Assembly: GCF_021130785.1 (NCBI RefSeq)
Contig: NW_025776806.1
Coordinates: 16,351-80,350 of the forward strand
DNA length: 64,000 nucleotides
Direction: 5' to 3'
Source: Homalodisca vitripennis
Lineage: Eukaryota > Arthropoda > Insecta > Hemiptera > Cicadellidae
Shown here: in pieces, positions 1 through 11,588 of the stretch
Layout of the letters: every line of letters begins with the position of its first letter
How positions within the stretch are numbered: position 1 is the first letter of the stretch
The notes under the pieces: generated by a model
What the model saw: only the letters and a program-made list of their open reading frames with translations
Database searches by the model: none
Told to the model about the DNA's origin: nothing
Translations under genes and position numbers: made by a program

Positions 1-1200
1 CACTACAGACGGGAACATGCCCCTAACCGATTGTATCTCGCAAGTGATCTATCTTTTACTTTGATGCACAATGATTTAAAATCAAAGTACGGAAATATCT
101 GTTCTTATGAGAAAATAAAGAACAGTTGCAAAACGTATGAATATTTCTATTGTCAAGCTAGGCCATGAGCAATGCGAGACTTGTGAAGAGTTTGAGATGC
201 ATAGCAATATACACTCAAAAGAAAACCTTGACCAATCGTGTGAAATATGTAAAACTTGGAAAAAATCATAAAGACAGAGCCGAAAAGTCACGTACTCAGT
301 ATATGGTTGACAAAGACAAAGAAGAGAACCTGGATGATATAATATATTGTGCTCACTTAGAAAAGATAATCATGTTGCCCTCGTCTTGATATGTTTAAGA
401 CAGCGATATTTACTCATCGCATAATTGTTTACAATGAAAGCTTTGTGCCCATATGCAAAACGCAGAAGAATTCCAAGATATTTGCTGCTTTGTGGCATGA
501 AGGAATGATTAGTAGAGGCAAGGATGAGCTCATAAGTACATTGTACCAATTTGTACTATCAAAGCGAGACACTAAACGCATAACTATCTGGCTTGACAAT
601 TGCACATCGCAAAACAAAAATTGGTCCTGGTTTTATTTTTTCTTAAACATGATTAATTCAGAAGAGATTGTGGCATCTTAAATTGTTTTACAATATTTTG
701 AACCAGGCCACACATTTATGGCGGCAGATTCGTTCCACCATCATGTGGAACTGTCGATGCAAGGAATGGGAAATACATTGTACGACTTTCAAGACTTTGT
801 GACTGCCGTTAAAAATACCTCTCCAAAAACAGAAGCATTCCAAATGGACTTGAATAACTTTTTTTCTTGGCAAGATTATTCTTAAAATTACAAGTTAGGG
901 AATATAAAGCCTAGGTCATACCTTCACAATATGGTTGACGTAGTGTTCACAAGAGGGCTGAAAACCATGAAGTACAAAAATGACTTTGCAGAAGATGAAT
1001 TCATTGTCCTAGACTTTCACAGATCGAAAATAAAAAAAGCTCAAGTGTTTCCAGGGCCAACAAGTAAAACTAAATTCAATGGAATACCTGTTGAAAAGAA
1101 AACCAATATCCTAAAATACCTAGGGGGTATTATTGAAAAAATAGACTTAAATTTTGGGAGAATATCCCTCAGTGCTAAAAAACCAATGAGTGGTATACAA
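1..1200 (+). pseudogene. DUF7869-like gene, broken, 5' end outside window
   Basis: The product resembles the large arthropod family carrying a DUF7869 domain, an RNase H-fold, transposase-like domain of unknown function. Successive segments read HYRREHAPNRLYLASDL (from base 1), then a Cys/His segment with CETCEEFEMH and CEIC (from about 137), then a basic stretch ending LEKIIMLPSS (to 389). The DUF7869 core follows from 391 (WHEGMISRGKDE, WLDNCTSQNKNW, GHTFMAADSFHHHVELSM). Frame changes occur near 137, 270 and 390. From 391 to 1200 the frame is constant and broken only by TAA at 679-681 and 883-885. The gene is therefore a moderately decayed copy. The motif match is from memory of the family; a DDE-type catalytic role is inference. 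The reading beyond about 1200 is not family-like. Confidence 0.6.
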
Positions 1201-1260
1201 AATTGTGTGTCCTTTTTTTGTTGTACAAATGATTATTTTTCTGTATTAAGATGTAAATAA

Positions 1261-2199
1261 AGTCTCATTATATATTTTCAGATATCAAGCATTGTCATTT
1301 AACCTGGTATTTTTCTTGTAATATTTTACAAATTATAGTAAGTTCCAAGTGTTATGTAGGTATTAGTTTAAACACATTTTTTACTATTAACATATGTTGT
1401 TCCATTTGGTAAACCTGCACACAAGTAGGTAGATGTAGCTATGCTATGACTACACATTTGATATTTTTTATAAGTTAAATTAACAATGAATAATACAAAT
1501 TTCATTGAGTTACGGCTTTTAGGTTTACTTCATTCAAAAATATTTTTGTAAGCAAAATGGGCGTAAATAATTTTGTAAAATATAGCCAATTTATTTAATT
1601 TAAGCACATACAATGAAACTACACTCTAAATTCAATGATAAAGTTATAAAAGTTTCAAATTTTAATAAAATAGTGGGTGCTCAATAGGAGTTTACTAAAA
1701 CCTCAATTCCCAAAAGTTGTTGAGATACGACCTTTTGGCTTAGGAGGGCAGTTTAATTTTCATTCCAACAAAGATCTTTGATAGTGTGATGTTACTATGG
1801 TTACTAAATCAGGATTACATGTTCTTAAAGTAGAAAAAAGCAACTGAATATTTGCTAATACAAACAAAACTATAATAAAAAGTAATTTTCATTTGCTGTT
1901 TACCGAAAACACATATTTAAGCTATGTGCCCTTTTTCCGGCAATGTCCTCAATTAGTGTACCGACAATTCATGCGTTAAAGAATTTGCCGATGATATTTC
2001 ACTAGAATAACTTAACATAAACTTCACAGTGCGATGTGATTGGTGATAGTCTTTTGTTTGACATATCTTTAAATTCTGTGTTACCGTCAGTTTATTAATT
2101 TGTTAAAAATTAAAATTTAGAACTAATACAATTTAATTAAAGTTCTTTTTTTGCATCAATCTTTATTGGAATTTAAAAAGTTAAAATAATAATTTTTAA
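1261..2199. other. AT-rich non-coding stretch
   Basis: No ORF of note and no clear repeat. It lies between the DUF7869-like pseudogene and the P-type transposase and presumably holds the left end of the P element. I could not find the terminal inverted repeat or an 8-bp target duplication by eye. Confidence 0.4.
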
Positions 2200-2324
2200 A
2201 TGACAATGAGGTCTACAGTGTTTTGGCCATACTTTTACTTTCCATGTAAATGGTTACATTACTTCAGTAAAAATGAATGTATAGCCATATTATGTGATGG
2301 TAATTTACTCACTCGTATTTTCAG

Positions 2325-4890
2325 GTTTCCAATAAACAACGACCTAAGAAAGAAATGGATCATTGCCATCAAAAGAAAAGACTGGGAACCATCCAAATGG
2401 AGTCGCCTGTGTTCAACCCACTTTAAAGAGGAGGATATTGATCGAACTTTAACACGTGTCCAATTAAAGGATGTCCAATTAAGGGAATGTGGTACCGTCA
2501 ATTTTTCCCACCATCGCTCCGCCACCGCAGGTAAGAAGATGTCCTCTTAGTTCCAAACGATAAGGAAGAAATATCGATTCCTTCGACCAGTTCTCAAGAC
2601 TCGCCACGGAAACAGGAACTAAGAAAGAAGCTTAAAGTAGCTGAAGAGAAGGTAGATGTTTACAAAAAGAAGGTAAAAAACCTCTCACAAATTAAGAGAC
2701 GGTTGTCTAAAAAAAATGCAGATTTAGAAGCAATCTTAAAAGTCCTGCGAGAAAAACCTAATGTCCAGGAGGAGTCGTTGTTTTTGTTAGGCTCAATTTC
2801 AAAAACTTCTGAATGCTTAATAAATAGAGCTCGTTTAAAAACCGACAATCCAAGTCTAAAAAAAAGTTATGATGACAGACTGAAAGCATTTGCTACAACG
2901 CTCAATTTTCTTTCCCCAAGAGCGTACACTTTCGTTCGGAAAACATTTTACACGCCATTGCTGCACCCACGCACATTAAGAAATTGGTATTCGAGTATTA
3001 AAGTGGAGCCTGCTTTTTCTCATGAGGTGTTAAGGGCTCTGAAGGAATACTCAGGTAACACTAAGCATCAGGCCGTCCGTTCTTTGATGATGAACTCCAT
3101 GTGTATAAAAAAAACACTTAGCGTGGGATGGTAAAAAGTTCCATGGTACTGTGAATGTAGGTTCCTCTTTAGATGACGATTCGTCTGTACTAGCTACAGA
3201 GGCATTAGTGTTTTACTTGGTGTTTATGAATTCTTCTTGGAAAAATTCCTGCAGGCTATTTTTTTGTCACTGGAATTAGTGGAGTACAGCAAAGTGAACT
3301 TGTAAAACAGTGCATCTCACTACTGCACGATGCAGGTGTAAAGATAGCATCGTTGACCTGTGATGGCACAGCCTGTAATTTGGCAATGGCCACTAAGTTG
3401 GGGTGTTCTTTTGAACCCCCAAGTACAGTAACAATTTTTTCAAACCCAGTAACAAAGGAGCCAATTAGTTTTTTCTTAGATCCAGCCCACATGTTAAAAT
3501 TAGTAAGAAACACCCTTGGAGATTACAAAGTATTGTACAACAATAAGAATGAAGCCATTGAATGGCGCTATATAGAGCTCCTAAACACCATCCAAAAAAC
3601 CGAAGGGTTGCATCTTGGAAACCGGCTTACTAATGAACGTATTAATTATTATAAGCAAAAAATGAAAGTTCGATTAGCGGCACAGGTACTGAGCATCTCT
3701 GTTGCAGACTCCCTTAAGTTTATGCAGTGTAATGAAATAGAAGGATTTGAAAATTGTGGTCCTACAATTGAATTTTTGCAAGTTTTTCAATGATGTTTTT
3801 GATATCATGAACTCAAAAAGCATGAAAGAAAGTTTTAACAAGAGAGCGTTATACCATGGAAATATTACAGCTCAAACTAAAAAGCTCAACAACGCTAAAA
3901 CGTACATTTTAGCTTTAAAGGACAAATTGAGAATTCCAATATTGCAGTCAAAAAGACGAACTGGCTTCTTAGGGCTATTGGTGTGTATAAGTAGCGCCCT
4001 GTCGTTATATGAGAATTTGGTTCGCGATTCCTCCCACCATTTTCCATTAAAGTATCTACCTCTGTACAAAATCAGTCAGGACCATATCGAAAAACTTTTT
4101 GGTTACATAAGATCCCAAAATGGCCACAACAACAATCCAACCTGTCAAGAGTTCACCGCTTCGTTTAAAAGAATTCTTCTACACACAGAATTAGCAGAAA
4201 GTTCAGCACGGAATACATTAGTTCTCGATAAAACTGTGATGTTTAACGTAAGTCGATATAAAAGCCCAGAAGATGATATAAATGCATCGTTGCCAGGTTG
4301 GCGTCTGTTACAAGAAGGATAGGAAAAGGCACAATTGGCAGAGAACGATAAACTACTATGTAATTTTAGTGAGGAACTATATACTAGTTTGGACGTAGTG
4401 GCATTCAATATTGTAGATTATATTTCTGGTTACTTTGTAAGATCTATCTGTTTAAAACTTAATTGCGAGGAGTGCCTAAAGCTGTTATTAACAAAAGAAA
4501 CTGCCACTAATAGAAATTCTTTGATATCTTGTAAGAATAGGGGTGGACTTTTACAGCCCTCAAATGGTGTTTCTTTTGTATGCAGGAAATTGTGAAAAAT
4601 TGATTAAGTCTGAAATTTTAGACAGCAGTTTTATTGCAAAGAAAAATTTAATTAATTCTATGACATCAAAAGTATTGCAACACTGCATTGGTAGGGAAAT
4701 TTTCACAACTGACAATCATTTTACACATCAAGATCCAGACACTAACCATTTTATATTACTTATTAAGGCAATATGTCTCAAATATTTTAAACTCAGGCTT
4801 CACCATTTTTCGAAATTGTATAACGAAAAACTACATAAACAGAGAGTTCGTAATCATTTAACGAAAGCTGTAAAATTCCTTGGACAGTAG
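2325..4890 (+). pseudogene. P-element / THAP9-like transposase, broken
   Basis: P-element transposases cut and paste DNA with an RNase H-like DDE domain and bind DNA through an N-terminal THAP zinc finger. The THAP part begins after a plausible acceptor (ttttcag, ending 2324): FRFPINNDLRKKW, then CSTHF, the C-x2-H half of the C2CH finger. The first cysteine pair would be in an upstream exon that I cannot see. A basic, heptad-like segment (RKKLKVAEEKVDVYKKKVKNL) follows near 2615-2690. Catalytic-core landmarks are WDGKKFHG (about 3127), TCDGTACNLAM with the first or second acidic residue (3354), DPAHMLKLVRN (3480) and SQDHIEKLFGYIRSQNG with the glutamate (about 4074). KNRGGLLQPS (about 4535) is near the C terminus. 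Frame changes lie near 2550, 3115, 3240, 3770 and 4575, and there is an in-frame TAG at 4320-4322. The order and spacing match the family, so this was once a full-length transposase and is now inactive as written. Confidence 0.85.
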
Positions 4891-6058
4891 ACTTCATATT
4901 CTCTCAGTCTTGTTCTTAAGTTATTTTTACAAAAAAATCATACAAGTAATAACATATATATATACGTGGTGGATTATAGAATTTGTATTATTGGAAGTTG
5001 GATGTTTTTTTTAAGAATGATCAACTAAAATATACTTCGCTGGAATGTGTGTACATTTTATTTCATTGTAAGTAAGGAATATAAACTAAATACCATAAAG
5101 ATACTGTAAAAACTATTCTGTAACCTGTATAGAATGTTAGAAATCATTCATTGATATATACTGTAACACCAAATAAACAGTAACATTGTAAACTGTAACA
5201 TCACATAAAAAGTAAACTTACTATTTAAGTTAGACATTTAAGTTATTCCGTATTGTAAAAGGTTTAATTTATAGGATATTGCTTTAAATACATATAATAT
5301 TTCATTTTATTATGTACTTCTTGTGTTTGAAACCCGCTACAACGATTAGTTGATTATTTAATCAAATTTAGATATATTCCCATAATAAGTTACTAATGTT
5401 TATAGATTTGAGTATAAACCAGGTTGAGCATTTACACATTTAACCTATTTGCAGCGTATGGAGGCGAGGCGGCGGGCACGTGTTTGCGCCGCATGAAATT
5501 TGTATCTGCTTTATACATCGTTTCTCGACAAACTGGTCACTCCAAAAATTTATAAAATAATACTATTGTAAAATTTGGTTTATTATCTCAAACTTTCTCG
5601 CAGACGAAACTCGCCTGACCAATAAATAAAAAAAGTAGCAGGCGACTCATAATTTCATGTTCATCGCCAAAGCTCAATTTGGTTTTTAATTAATTAATAT
5701 TTATTTTATAACACTTGTAATAAACTTTTAAAATGTTTATCTACTACATCATCATTGCCATAGTATTGACTACAAAATTGTGAAATTTCAAGTTTTTATC
5801 CCAACTCTAACTGTATAATCCAACGGTGTTAGTGAAACGCGGTGAATTAAAATGTATACTCGCCGCGAGCTGGTGCCCGGCCGGTTTCTCACCAGAGTGG
5901 GTGTGGGTTGGCTTCAACTGCCGTAATGTATTGGGTATAGGGATTTTCAGTCTATGTTCTTCTTTGGTCGCTGAAAACATGTGCATACAATTATAGAAAA
6001 GCTGCCATAATAAACAACAGGCACAAATACTTATTTTGGAGCTGGTGAGGAGGTGTCC
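4891..6058. other. AT-rich non-coding stretch with two GC-richer islands
   Basis: Mostly low-complexity AT sequence, including a short (TA)n run near 4955. GC-richer patches at about 5455-5510 and 5850-5935 look like ends of transposable elements; TTAACCTATTTGCAGCG at about 5440 resembles a piggyBac terminus, but I found no partner end. No gene seen. Confidence 0.35.
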
Positions 6059-7083
6059 TTAACCCTCCAACTGTTGTTTATCAAAATTTTGATAAACATA
6101 ACCCTTAGCGGATTGTTGTTCGTCAAAATTTTGATAAACAAACATTCCCTTGCATAATCACTCATAACAGTATATTCCGGCAACGTATCGATTCGATTCA
6201 TGCACCATTGGATTCGGGGAAAAAAAGCCTAAGGAATACTATAGTTTTATTCCTCTTTATATTGTAGTTGCAACGTACCAAGTTTGTAGTTTGGAACGTG
6301 AAAGATGTGACCGCCATGTTGTCGATGCCGTCTGAGTTGTTGATGTGACGAGTCGTGTTTATTAGTAAGTTTTAGTAGGTTTATTTGTGTTTTAGTGTTG
6401 TGTTTAGTGTGTGGTGAATTGTTAAATATTGCAGTAGTGCAAATAAATATATTTTAGAATAAATAAAATTTCTCGAAAATTTTTTCGCAAAATTTTTGAG
6501 TAATGACAAAATGAAACTTTTTTCGACTCTTCAAAAAAAGTTATGGAATTTACTTTACTACTGCTGTATAGTTTACTTCATTCTGAGTAATACAATATGC
6601 AATATAACATGTATAGAAGAAAAACTGTATTAGTAAAACTTTTATTAGCAAACTCTTACATATACACCCTATTTTCACAATTTATGCGCATCGCTGCTTT
6701 TTGTTATATTGTGTTATTATAGTTTGATAAATTTGTATAATGCTTATGTGTTTCTGAAACTAGAATAAATTTGACACACAATGGTACTCTCACTTTTATA
6801 GTTTTCTTACTATAACTTGGTTTGCTAGGTATGGTCCCCCCCAAATAAAAAAAAAAAAAATGTAAATTTTGAATTTCATGGAAAAAAAAATTTAGTAAAC
6901 ATTTTTTAAGGCCAAATTTAAATACTAATATTATTATATGTTTAATTCTGAACACAAAAATATATACTTCTATATATATTACTTTTAATTTATATTTTTA
7001 ATAAATTTTTTTAAAAACCCTTGCACGAGGCTCGAAAACATGCCGTCACTACAGGAAAAAATGACTGCCAGTTGGAGGGTTAA
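6059..7083. mobile_element. Non-autonomous piggyBac-type element (about 1.0 kb)
   Basis: The element is bounded by TTAA at both ends (6059-6062 and 7080-7083), the diagnostic piggyBac target duplication. Just inside are matching inverted termini, CCCTCCAACTG on the left and CAGTTGGAGGG on the right, 11 bp perfect. Near the left end lies a perfect 24-bp palindrome centred on TCAAAATTTTGA (6075-6098), and a second partial copy of it at about 6122-6142. No transposase ORF is present; the interior is AT-rich. It must have been moved by a piggyBac transposase acting in trans. Removing it and one TTAA leaves an open stretch reading EEVSLK / LKGRPLSKEEFL across the site. Confidence 0.85.
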
Positions 7084-7250
7084 AATTGAAAGGTCGGCCT
7101 CTCTCAAAAGAAGAATTTTTGAGACAGTTTAATGCATCATTCCCGTTACTTTACAACAGACCCACGACTAATAAACAAGGAAAAAACTGCGAGATGACCT
7201 TGCTTTGTTGAAGTACATTCCAAGTGTCCATCATGACTACTACAGAAGCT
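7084..7250 (+). pseudogene. Possible C-terminal fragment of a DUF7869-like gene
   Basis: The plus strand reads KGRPLSKEEFLRQFNASF and, after a frame change near 7190, LRDDLALLKYIPSVHHDYY. Tails of this form (DL-x-LL-x-YIP-x3-HH-x-YY) are what I remember at the end of arthropod DUF7869-type proteins. It may be the far end of the gene that starts at base 1, split by the P element and the small piggyBac element. This is inference from short motifs; it could equally be a separate copy. Confidence 0.35.
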
Positions 7251-7486
7251 TGGTTTATTTTACTATTCTAAGTATATTACTTCACCAGTTGTTATTATTT
7301 AAGATTTATTTTAAACATTGTGTAAACATTTTTCATTTAACATTATGATACTTAGGTCTATCAACCTGTAATTAAAACACCATTTAAAATCATACTTGTC
7401 TAATTTATTGCTGACCTTATTCCTAAATAATTTTGATTTTACATTATTTTCAAAAAGCAATTATAGTGCTAGTAAAGTTTCTTTAG
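7251..7486. other. AT-rich spacer
   Basis: No ORF or repeat recognised. It lies between the DUF7869-like tail fragment and the 3' end of the reverse-strand piggyBac transposase. Confidence 0.3.
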
Positions 7487-8471
7487 TTATATGACAACTT
7501 TTTGAACTGAGCCATGTTCCCGTTCCTGTTCTGTACCTTCAATATTCTTGGCACTCTTATAGTGTGAAAATGCCACACAATAGTGAGTTATAGCATCGCG
7601 TAATACCCATAGTTTTATCCCCCACCTGTGATGTTTTTGTGGCATGTATTGTGTTAGCCCAATACGCTTTTTCGTGCCCACTAGTGACTCATCAATAGAT
7701 AGTGCTTGGTTGGGGATATAAAAATGTCGGAAAAGCCTATTGGCATGATGTATAATTGGTTGAAACCGACCACAAGGCCTGTACCCGGGTTCACCACGTT
7801 CTGGTAAATTAGACACATCAAGAATATGGAAAAAAATCTATATTATTTCAAATCTATTTCGGCTCATTAGTTTCCGAAACCAGGAGGTTGACTGAGATGT
7901 CTTAGTGCTCCAATAACTTTTTATTGTTGGTTTTCTAAGGAGCCCCCAAATTGAAAATTATGGCCAAAAAAGCCTTCATTTCAGGAATTTTTATGCTAAC
8001 CCATTCCTTAAATCTGCTTTGTGGTGATAAAAAGCCTGAATGAGTTTCCAGATAACTGGTAGCATATCTGTTTGTCTCCGTAGAAAATGTAGTTATCAAA
8101 TTGGTGGTAAGGAAAAGTTTTAAATACATTATTGGTTTCGAGTTTTGAGGGGGGCAATGCTTTGGGCCTGGTAGTTCCGCATGTTCAAACGTGTATTGAA
8201 ATCCAGGATCTTCGTTTTCAACTACTTCGTCCCAACTCTTTTCTGGATCACCTCTTGCTGTAGTTTCCCTACGATTATCTGGTGTAGCTAAAACTCTCCT
8301 AGGCTGATGTCCTGTGATAGGTCTGCGCCTTCTCCTGATTAGATTGTCATGTATCTCTTCATCAGAAGAAGATAATTCATTAAAACAAGGCCTTGGTCTT
8401 ATATTACTTTCAGTTAGGTTAGGCAATGAGGGATTGAAAGCTCTACGGCTATTATAATCTTCATCTGACAT
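7487..8471 (-). pseudogene. piggyBac transposase, truncated and frameshifted
   Basis: The reverse strand begins MSDEDYNSRRAFNP and has an acidic, arginine-rich N terminus typical of PiggyBac/PGBD proteins. It continues with the start of the DDE_Tnp_1_7 domain (LKLFLTTNLITTFSTETNRY, EMKAFLAIIFNLG). A frame change near 7940 leads into KPTIKSYWSTKTSQSTSWF and then an in-frame stop near 7840. The next segment carries the first catalytic aspartate region (LSIDESLVGTKKR) and QKHHRWGIKLWVL. Coding resemblance ends at about 7487, well short of the other two catalytic aspartates and the cysteine-rich C terminus, so roughly the second half is missing. It is a different lineage from the piggyBac at 8.76-11.61 kb, since the two sequences are clearly dissimilar. 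I could not identify its terminal repeats. Confidence 0.8.
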
Positions 8472-8550
8472 AATAAACTGCCAAAATCAGACCTTTGCAT
8501 AATCAGTGGGTTCGGCAATGTATATCCACGACGACCTGTAGAAGTATATC

Positions 8551-8763
8551 GTGACCACATTTAAGAATTCACATCAAGATAAGGAGTTCAGAGAACACCA
8601 AACAAAAAAGAAGAGGAAGCATAAACCGATGACAGACATACAAATGGAAAAAGCATACCAAAATAAAATCCCTATAAGTAAAAGAAAGAAATCCGACTTA
8701 ATGAGTTTGATAGATTCTAACCTGGTTCCAAGGTTTTATCAGGACTTTTTTACAAATCTTTAA
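8551..8763 (+). pseudogene. C-terminal fragment, DUF7869-type tail
   Basis: A 70-residue ORF that is lysine-rich at the front and ends KKSDLMSLIDSNLVPRFYQ, then FFTNL and a stop. This resembles the conserved end of arthropod DUF7869-containing proteins (a KK-x-DL-x-SL core followed by IP-x2-Y-x2-FY-x-NL). No other part of such a gene lies directly upstream, where a reverse-strand piggyBac relic sits. The stop codon TAA overlaps the TTAA into which the next piggyBac element inserted. Identification is from a short motif only. Confidence 0.4.
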
Positions 8764-8812
8764 CCCTTTCTACTCGAATAGAGTTTTTAGAAATATTCCT
8801 TACAAGTCGTAT

Positions 8813-8950
8813 GTCCACTGGGAATGGCCGCGCTACTGTTTATACCGGCTCCGCTTTCATATTACAGTCTTGTTCTTCCTAGCTCGTACGGCCACTGTGA
8901 GTGGCCAATACATAATCCGCTGAACGCTCGCATGGCCACTGGGAATGGCC
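8813..8950. repeat. Left subterminal palindromes of the piggyBac element
   Basis: Three 17-bp blocks, GTCCACTGGGAATGGCC (8813), GGCCACTGTGAGTGGCC (8890) and GGCCACTGGGAATGGCC (8934). They are near-perfect dyads that recur at the right end and are likely transposase-binding sites (inference). Confidence 0.7.
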
Positions 8951-9133
8951 ATTGCACTTTGTATCCATGGAAACTATTTTTTTTTGGATGTTTTAAATTA
9001 TACTAGTTACACTAAATTGTGCTGCGACCTATAGGGAATCTCTTGAACTAGGTAGAAAAGCGCGGTACTTTCTGCCTATTATATAATCTCTGTTCTATTG
9101 GCGGCCAACTTGACTCTATACCAGCTGTTTTTA

Positions 9134-9357
9134 TTTAAACATCTGATCCTTGTGATTGGAATAGGAGACTTTCTGTTTCAATTATCGTGTGCTAATCGCT
9201 GTGTGTAAAGTTTGATAAGTGCAGCAATATGGATAAAGACTTTAATTTAAACACCTGATCCTTGTGATTGAAATAGGAGACTTTCTGTTTCAATTATCGT
9301 GTGCTAATCGCTGTGTGTAAAGTTTGATAAGTGCAGCAATATGGATAAAGACTTTAA
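9134..9357 (+). repeat. 112-bp tandem duplication spanning the transposase start
   Basis: Bases 9134-9245 are repeated at 9246-9357 with a period of 112 and only a few mismatches. Each copy contains the leader and the same start, MDKDFNLN. The first ATG (9229) is followed within ten codons by a stop (MDKDFNLNT), so the second ATG (9341) is the true start and the first makes a short upstream ORF. Confidence 0.85.
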
Positions 9358-11184
9358 TTTAAATTCCGATGAAATCATCAGACATGTGTTTGAATCAGAT
9401 TCAGATTGTGGAAACGTTGATTCAGATCACGAAAGTGATGTTGACTCAAACTTAGGTGAAGAGTACGAGGCATTGATTAACAGTGAACTGAGTGATGGAC
9501 TAGGTTATGTTGGAAACGGAACTCAAGAAGATACAGAAGTTGAAGAAGAACAGTTGGACGAAATTAGAGAAGAGGAGGAGAACGAAATCAGAGAAGAAGA
9601 GGAGGTGTGGTGGGAATGGACTGAAGGTGATACAAACTTTGTTAAATTTCAGTGGTCAAATGACTCAGGTTACAAACCACCACTAGGGCAAAATCCAACT
9701 TCGCCCCTTGAATATTTCCAGCTTTTCTTTACAGATAATCTCATATCTGAAATAGTTAAAGAAACTAATAGATACGCGAATGAAAAAATAAAAAAAACAC
9801 TCCATTGCAGAAACGATCCATGTGGTGGTCATGGAAAGATGTAGATCTGATAGAAATGAAAGCTTTCCTAGGAGTCCTAATAAACATGGCAATGAACCCT
9901 AAGCCAGAACTCGGTGACTATTTCTCCACGGATTGGATTGACTACCAGCCTTTTTTTAAAGACGTATTATCAAAAGAGAGAGTTTTACAGATATTTTGGA
10001 ATCTCCACATAAGTCCTCCTCCAACTGGCCCAATCCATGGGACCTTGACAAGATTTGGGAAAGAACGCAATGTGGTGCTGTACTTAGACAAAAAGTACAG
10101 GGAATACTATGTGCCAGCATTGACGAAAGTACTGTTGGATTTAAGGGGAAAATTTCTTTCAAGGTCTATAACAAAGACAAACCCACCAAATGGGGGATAA
10201 AGGTGTTTGTTCTATCTGAATCCAAGTCTGGTTACATTTGTGCCCTGGAACCATACTTTGGAAAATGCACTACAGACAAAATGATTCGGCAAGACTTAGG
10301 TGTCACCAGTCGAGTTGTTTTACATCTTGTTAATAAGATTAAAGAAACCTATGGTAACATTGAAGGCCTACATGTGTTTTACCGACAGGTATTACACTAA
10401 TTTGAATTTGGCTCAGGCACTCTATGAAATGAAAATCCATTTAACTGGCACTATTATGAGAAATAGAAAAGGCTTACCAGAGCAAGTTAGACCAAAAAGA
10501 AGTAAGAAGGGGAGTAATAGAAGAGAAGTTACCCAAGTAAAGTTGAAGAAGGGCTAAATTAAAGCCTTCAGAAAAGACGACAAGTACAATCTTTTGCTAT
10601 GGAAGGATTCAAATGAAGTAACAATGTTGAGCACTTTGTATGATAGTAGCACACAAACTGTGAGGCGTGTTGTTAAAAGAGGGGTAATAGAAGAGGTGAA
10701 CAAGCCTACTGTTGTATGTAAATACAACGAATCAATGGGAGGTGTAGACATTGCCGACCAATATATTTCGTCATACAGTTTCACCAGAAAATCACTAAAG
10801 TGGTGGAGGAAAATTTTTTTCTGGTTGGTCGAAACAGCCATCGTAAACGCGTATTTGTTGTTCAACATGAACCAAGACAAAAAAGTCAGACAGAAAAAGT
10901 TTCGAAAGGAGCTCATTAAAGGACTTGTTTCTGATGTCAGAAATGTCAAGAAACGTGGAAGACCATCAGAGATACAGGATGAAGAGAGATTAAACGGAAA
11001 GTTGCACATAATTTGGCCCATGGGGCCTGGTAAATCTAAGGACTGTTTTGTGTGCAGTGACCGAAGTGCTGGTGGATCAAGGAAGCGTACCAAGTACATA
11101 TGCAAAACGTGCACTGTACAGCCTGGTTTGTGCATTGGACCATGTTTTGAGCAATACCACACAGCTAAAAAACTCAAAGTTTAA
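9341..11184 (+). pseudogene. piggyBac transposase, full-length but frameshifted
   Basis: piggyBac transposases excise and insert DNA at TTAA without leaving a footprint, using three aspartates. The start at 9341 gives an acidic N terminus (residues 1-90, runs of E and D). The DDE domain follows: LEYFQLFFTDNLISEIVKET, EMKAFLGVLINMAM, SIDESTVGFKGKISF (first Asp, about 10120), FTDRYYTN (second Asp, about 10380) and YNESMGGVDIADQY (third Asp region, about 10730). The C terminus is the usual cysteine-rich finger (CFVCSDRSAGG, ICKTC, CIGPCFEQYHT). Frame changes occur near 9825, 10130 and 10385, and there is an in-frame TAA at 10555-10557. The total length of about 600 residues matches the family. 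As written no complete protein is made; correction of a few indels would be needed to tell decay from sequence error. Confidence 0.9.
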
Positions 11185-11494
11185 AAAAATACACCAGATA
11201 GTTATTATTGTTTTAGTGTTTTAAATACAACAAAGATTTCATGTAAGCTCTAATCAATTTCATTTAATTAATTATTAACATGTATATTTTAATTTTATAA
11301 ATAACAATTATTATTAAGCCAGAAAAACATCTTTATTTTAAATACACTTCATTGATATAACTAAAACAATACTTTGTAGTTTTAGTGTTTTCAATACAAC
11401 AAAGATTTTTTCAGGTGAATGTTGATAAAATAATTGCGAGCTGATTGACACCAGCCAGCCAATATGGCGGCCGAGTTGCGACAGACGAGTGAGC

Positions 11495-11588
11495 GGCCAC
11501 TCACGGTGGCCATGCGACCTGAGAGATCTGTGCAAGCGAGAAATAATGCAAGTTATGTAAGTGTAGGGCACGGCCACTGACAGTGGCC
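11495..11588. repeat. Right subterminal palindromes of the piggyBac element
   Basis: Two 17-bp dyads, GGCCACTCACGGTGGCC (11495) and GGCCACTGACAGTGGCC (11572), the counterparts of the three left-end blocks. Confidence 0.7.

Noticed and set aside
5440..5470. Another piggyBac terminus (TTAACCTATTTGCAGCG)
   Set aside because: No matching inverted end followed by TTAA was found nearby.
8824..9006. Plus-strand ORF starting MAALLFIPAPLS
   Set aside because: It lies wholly in the piggyBac left subterminal region and runs across the palindromic blocks; no family resemblance.
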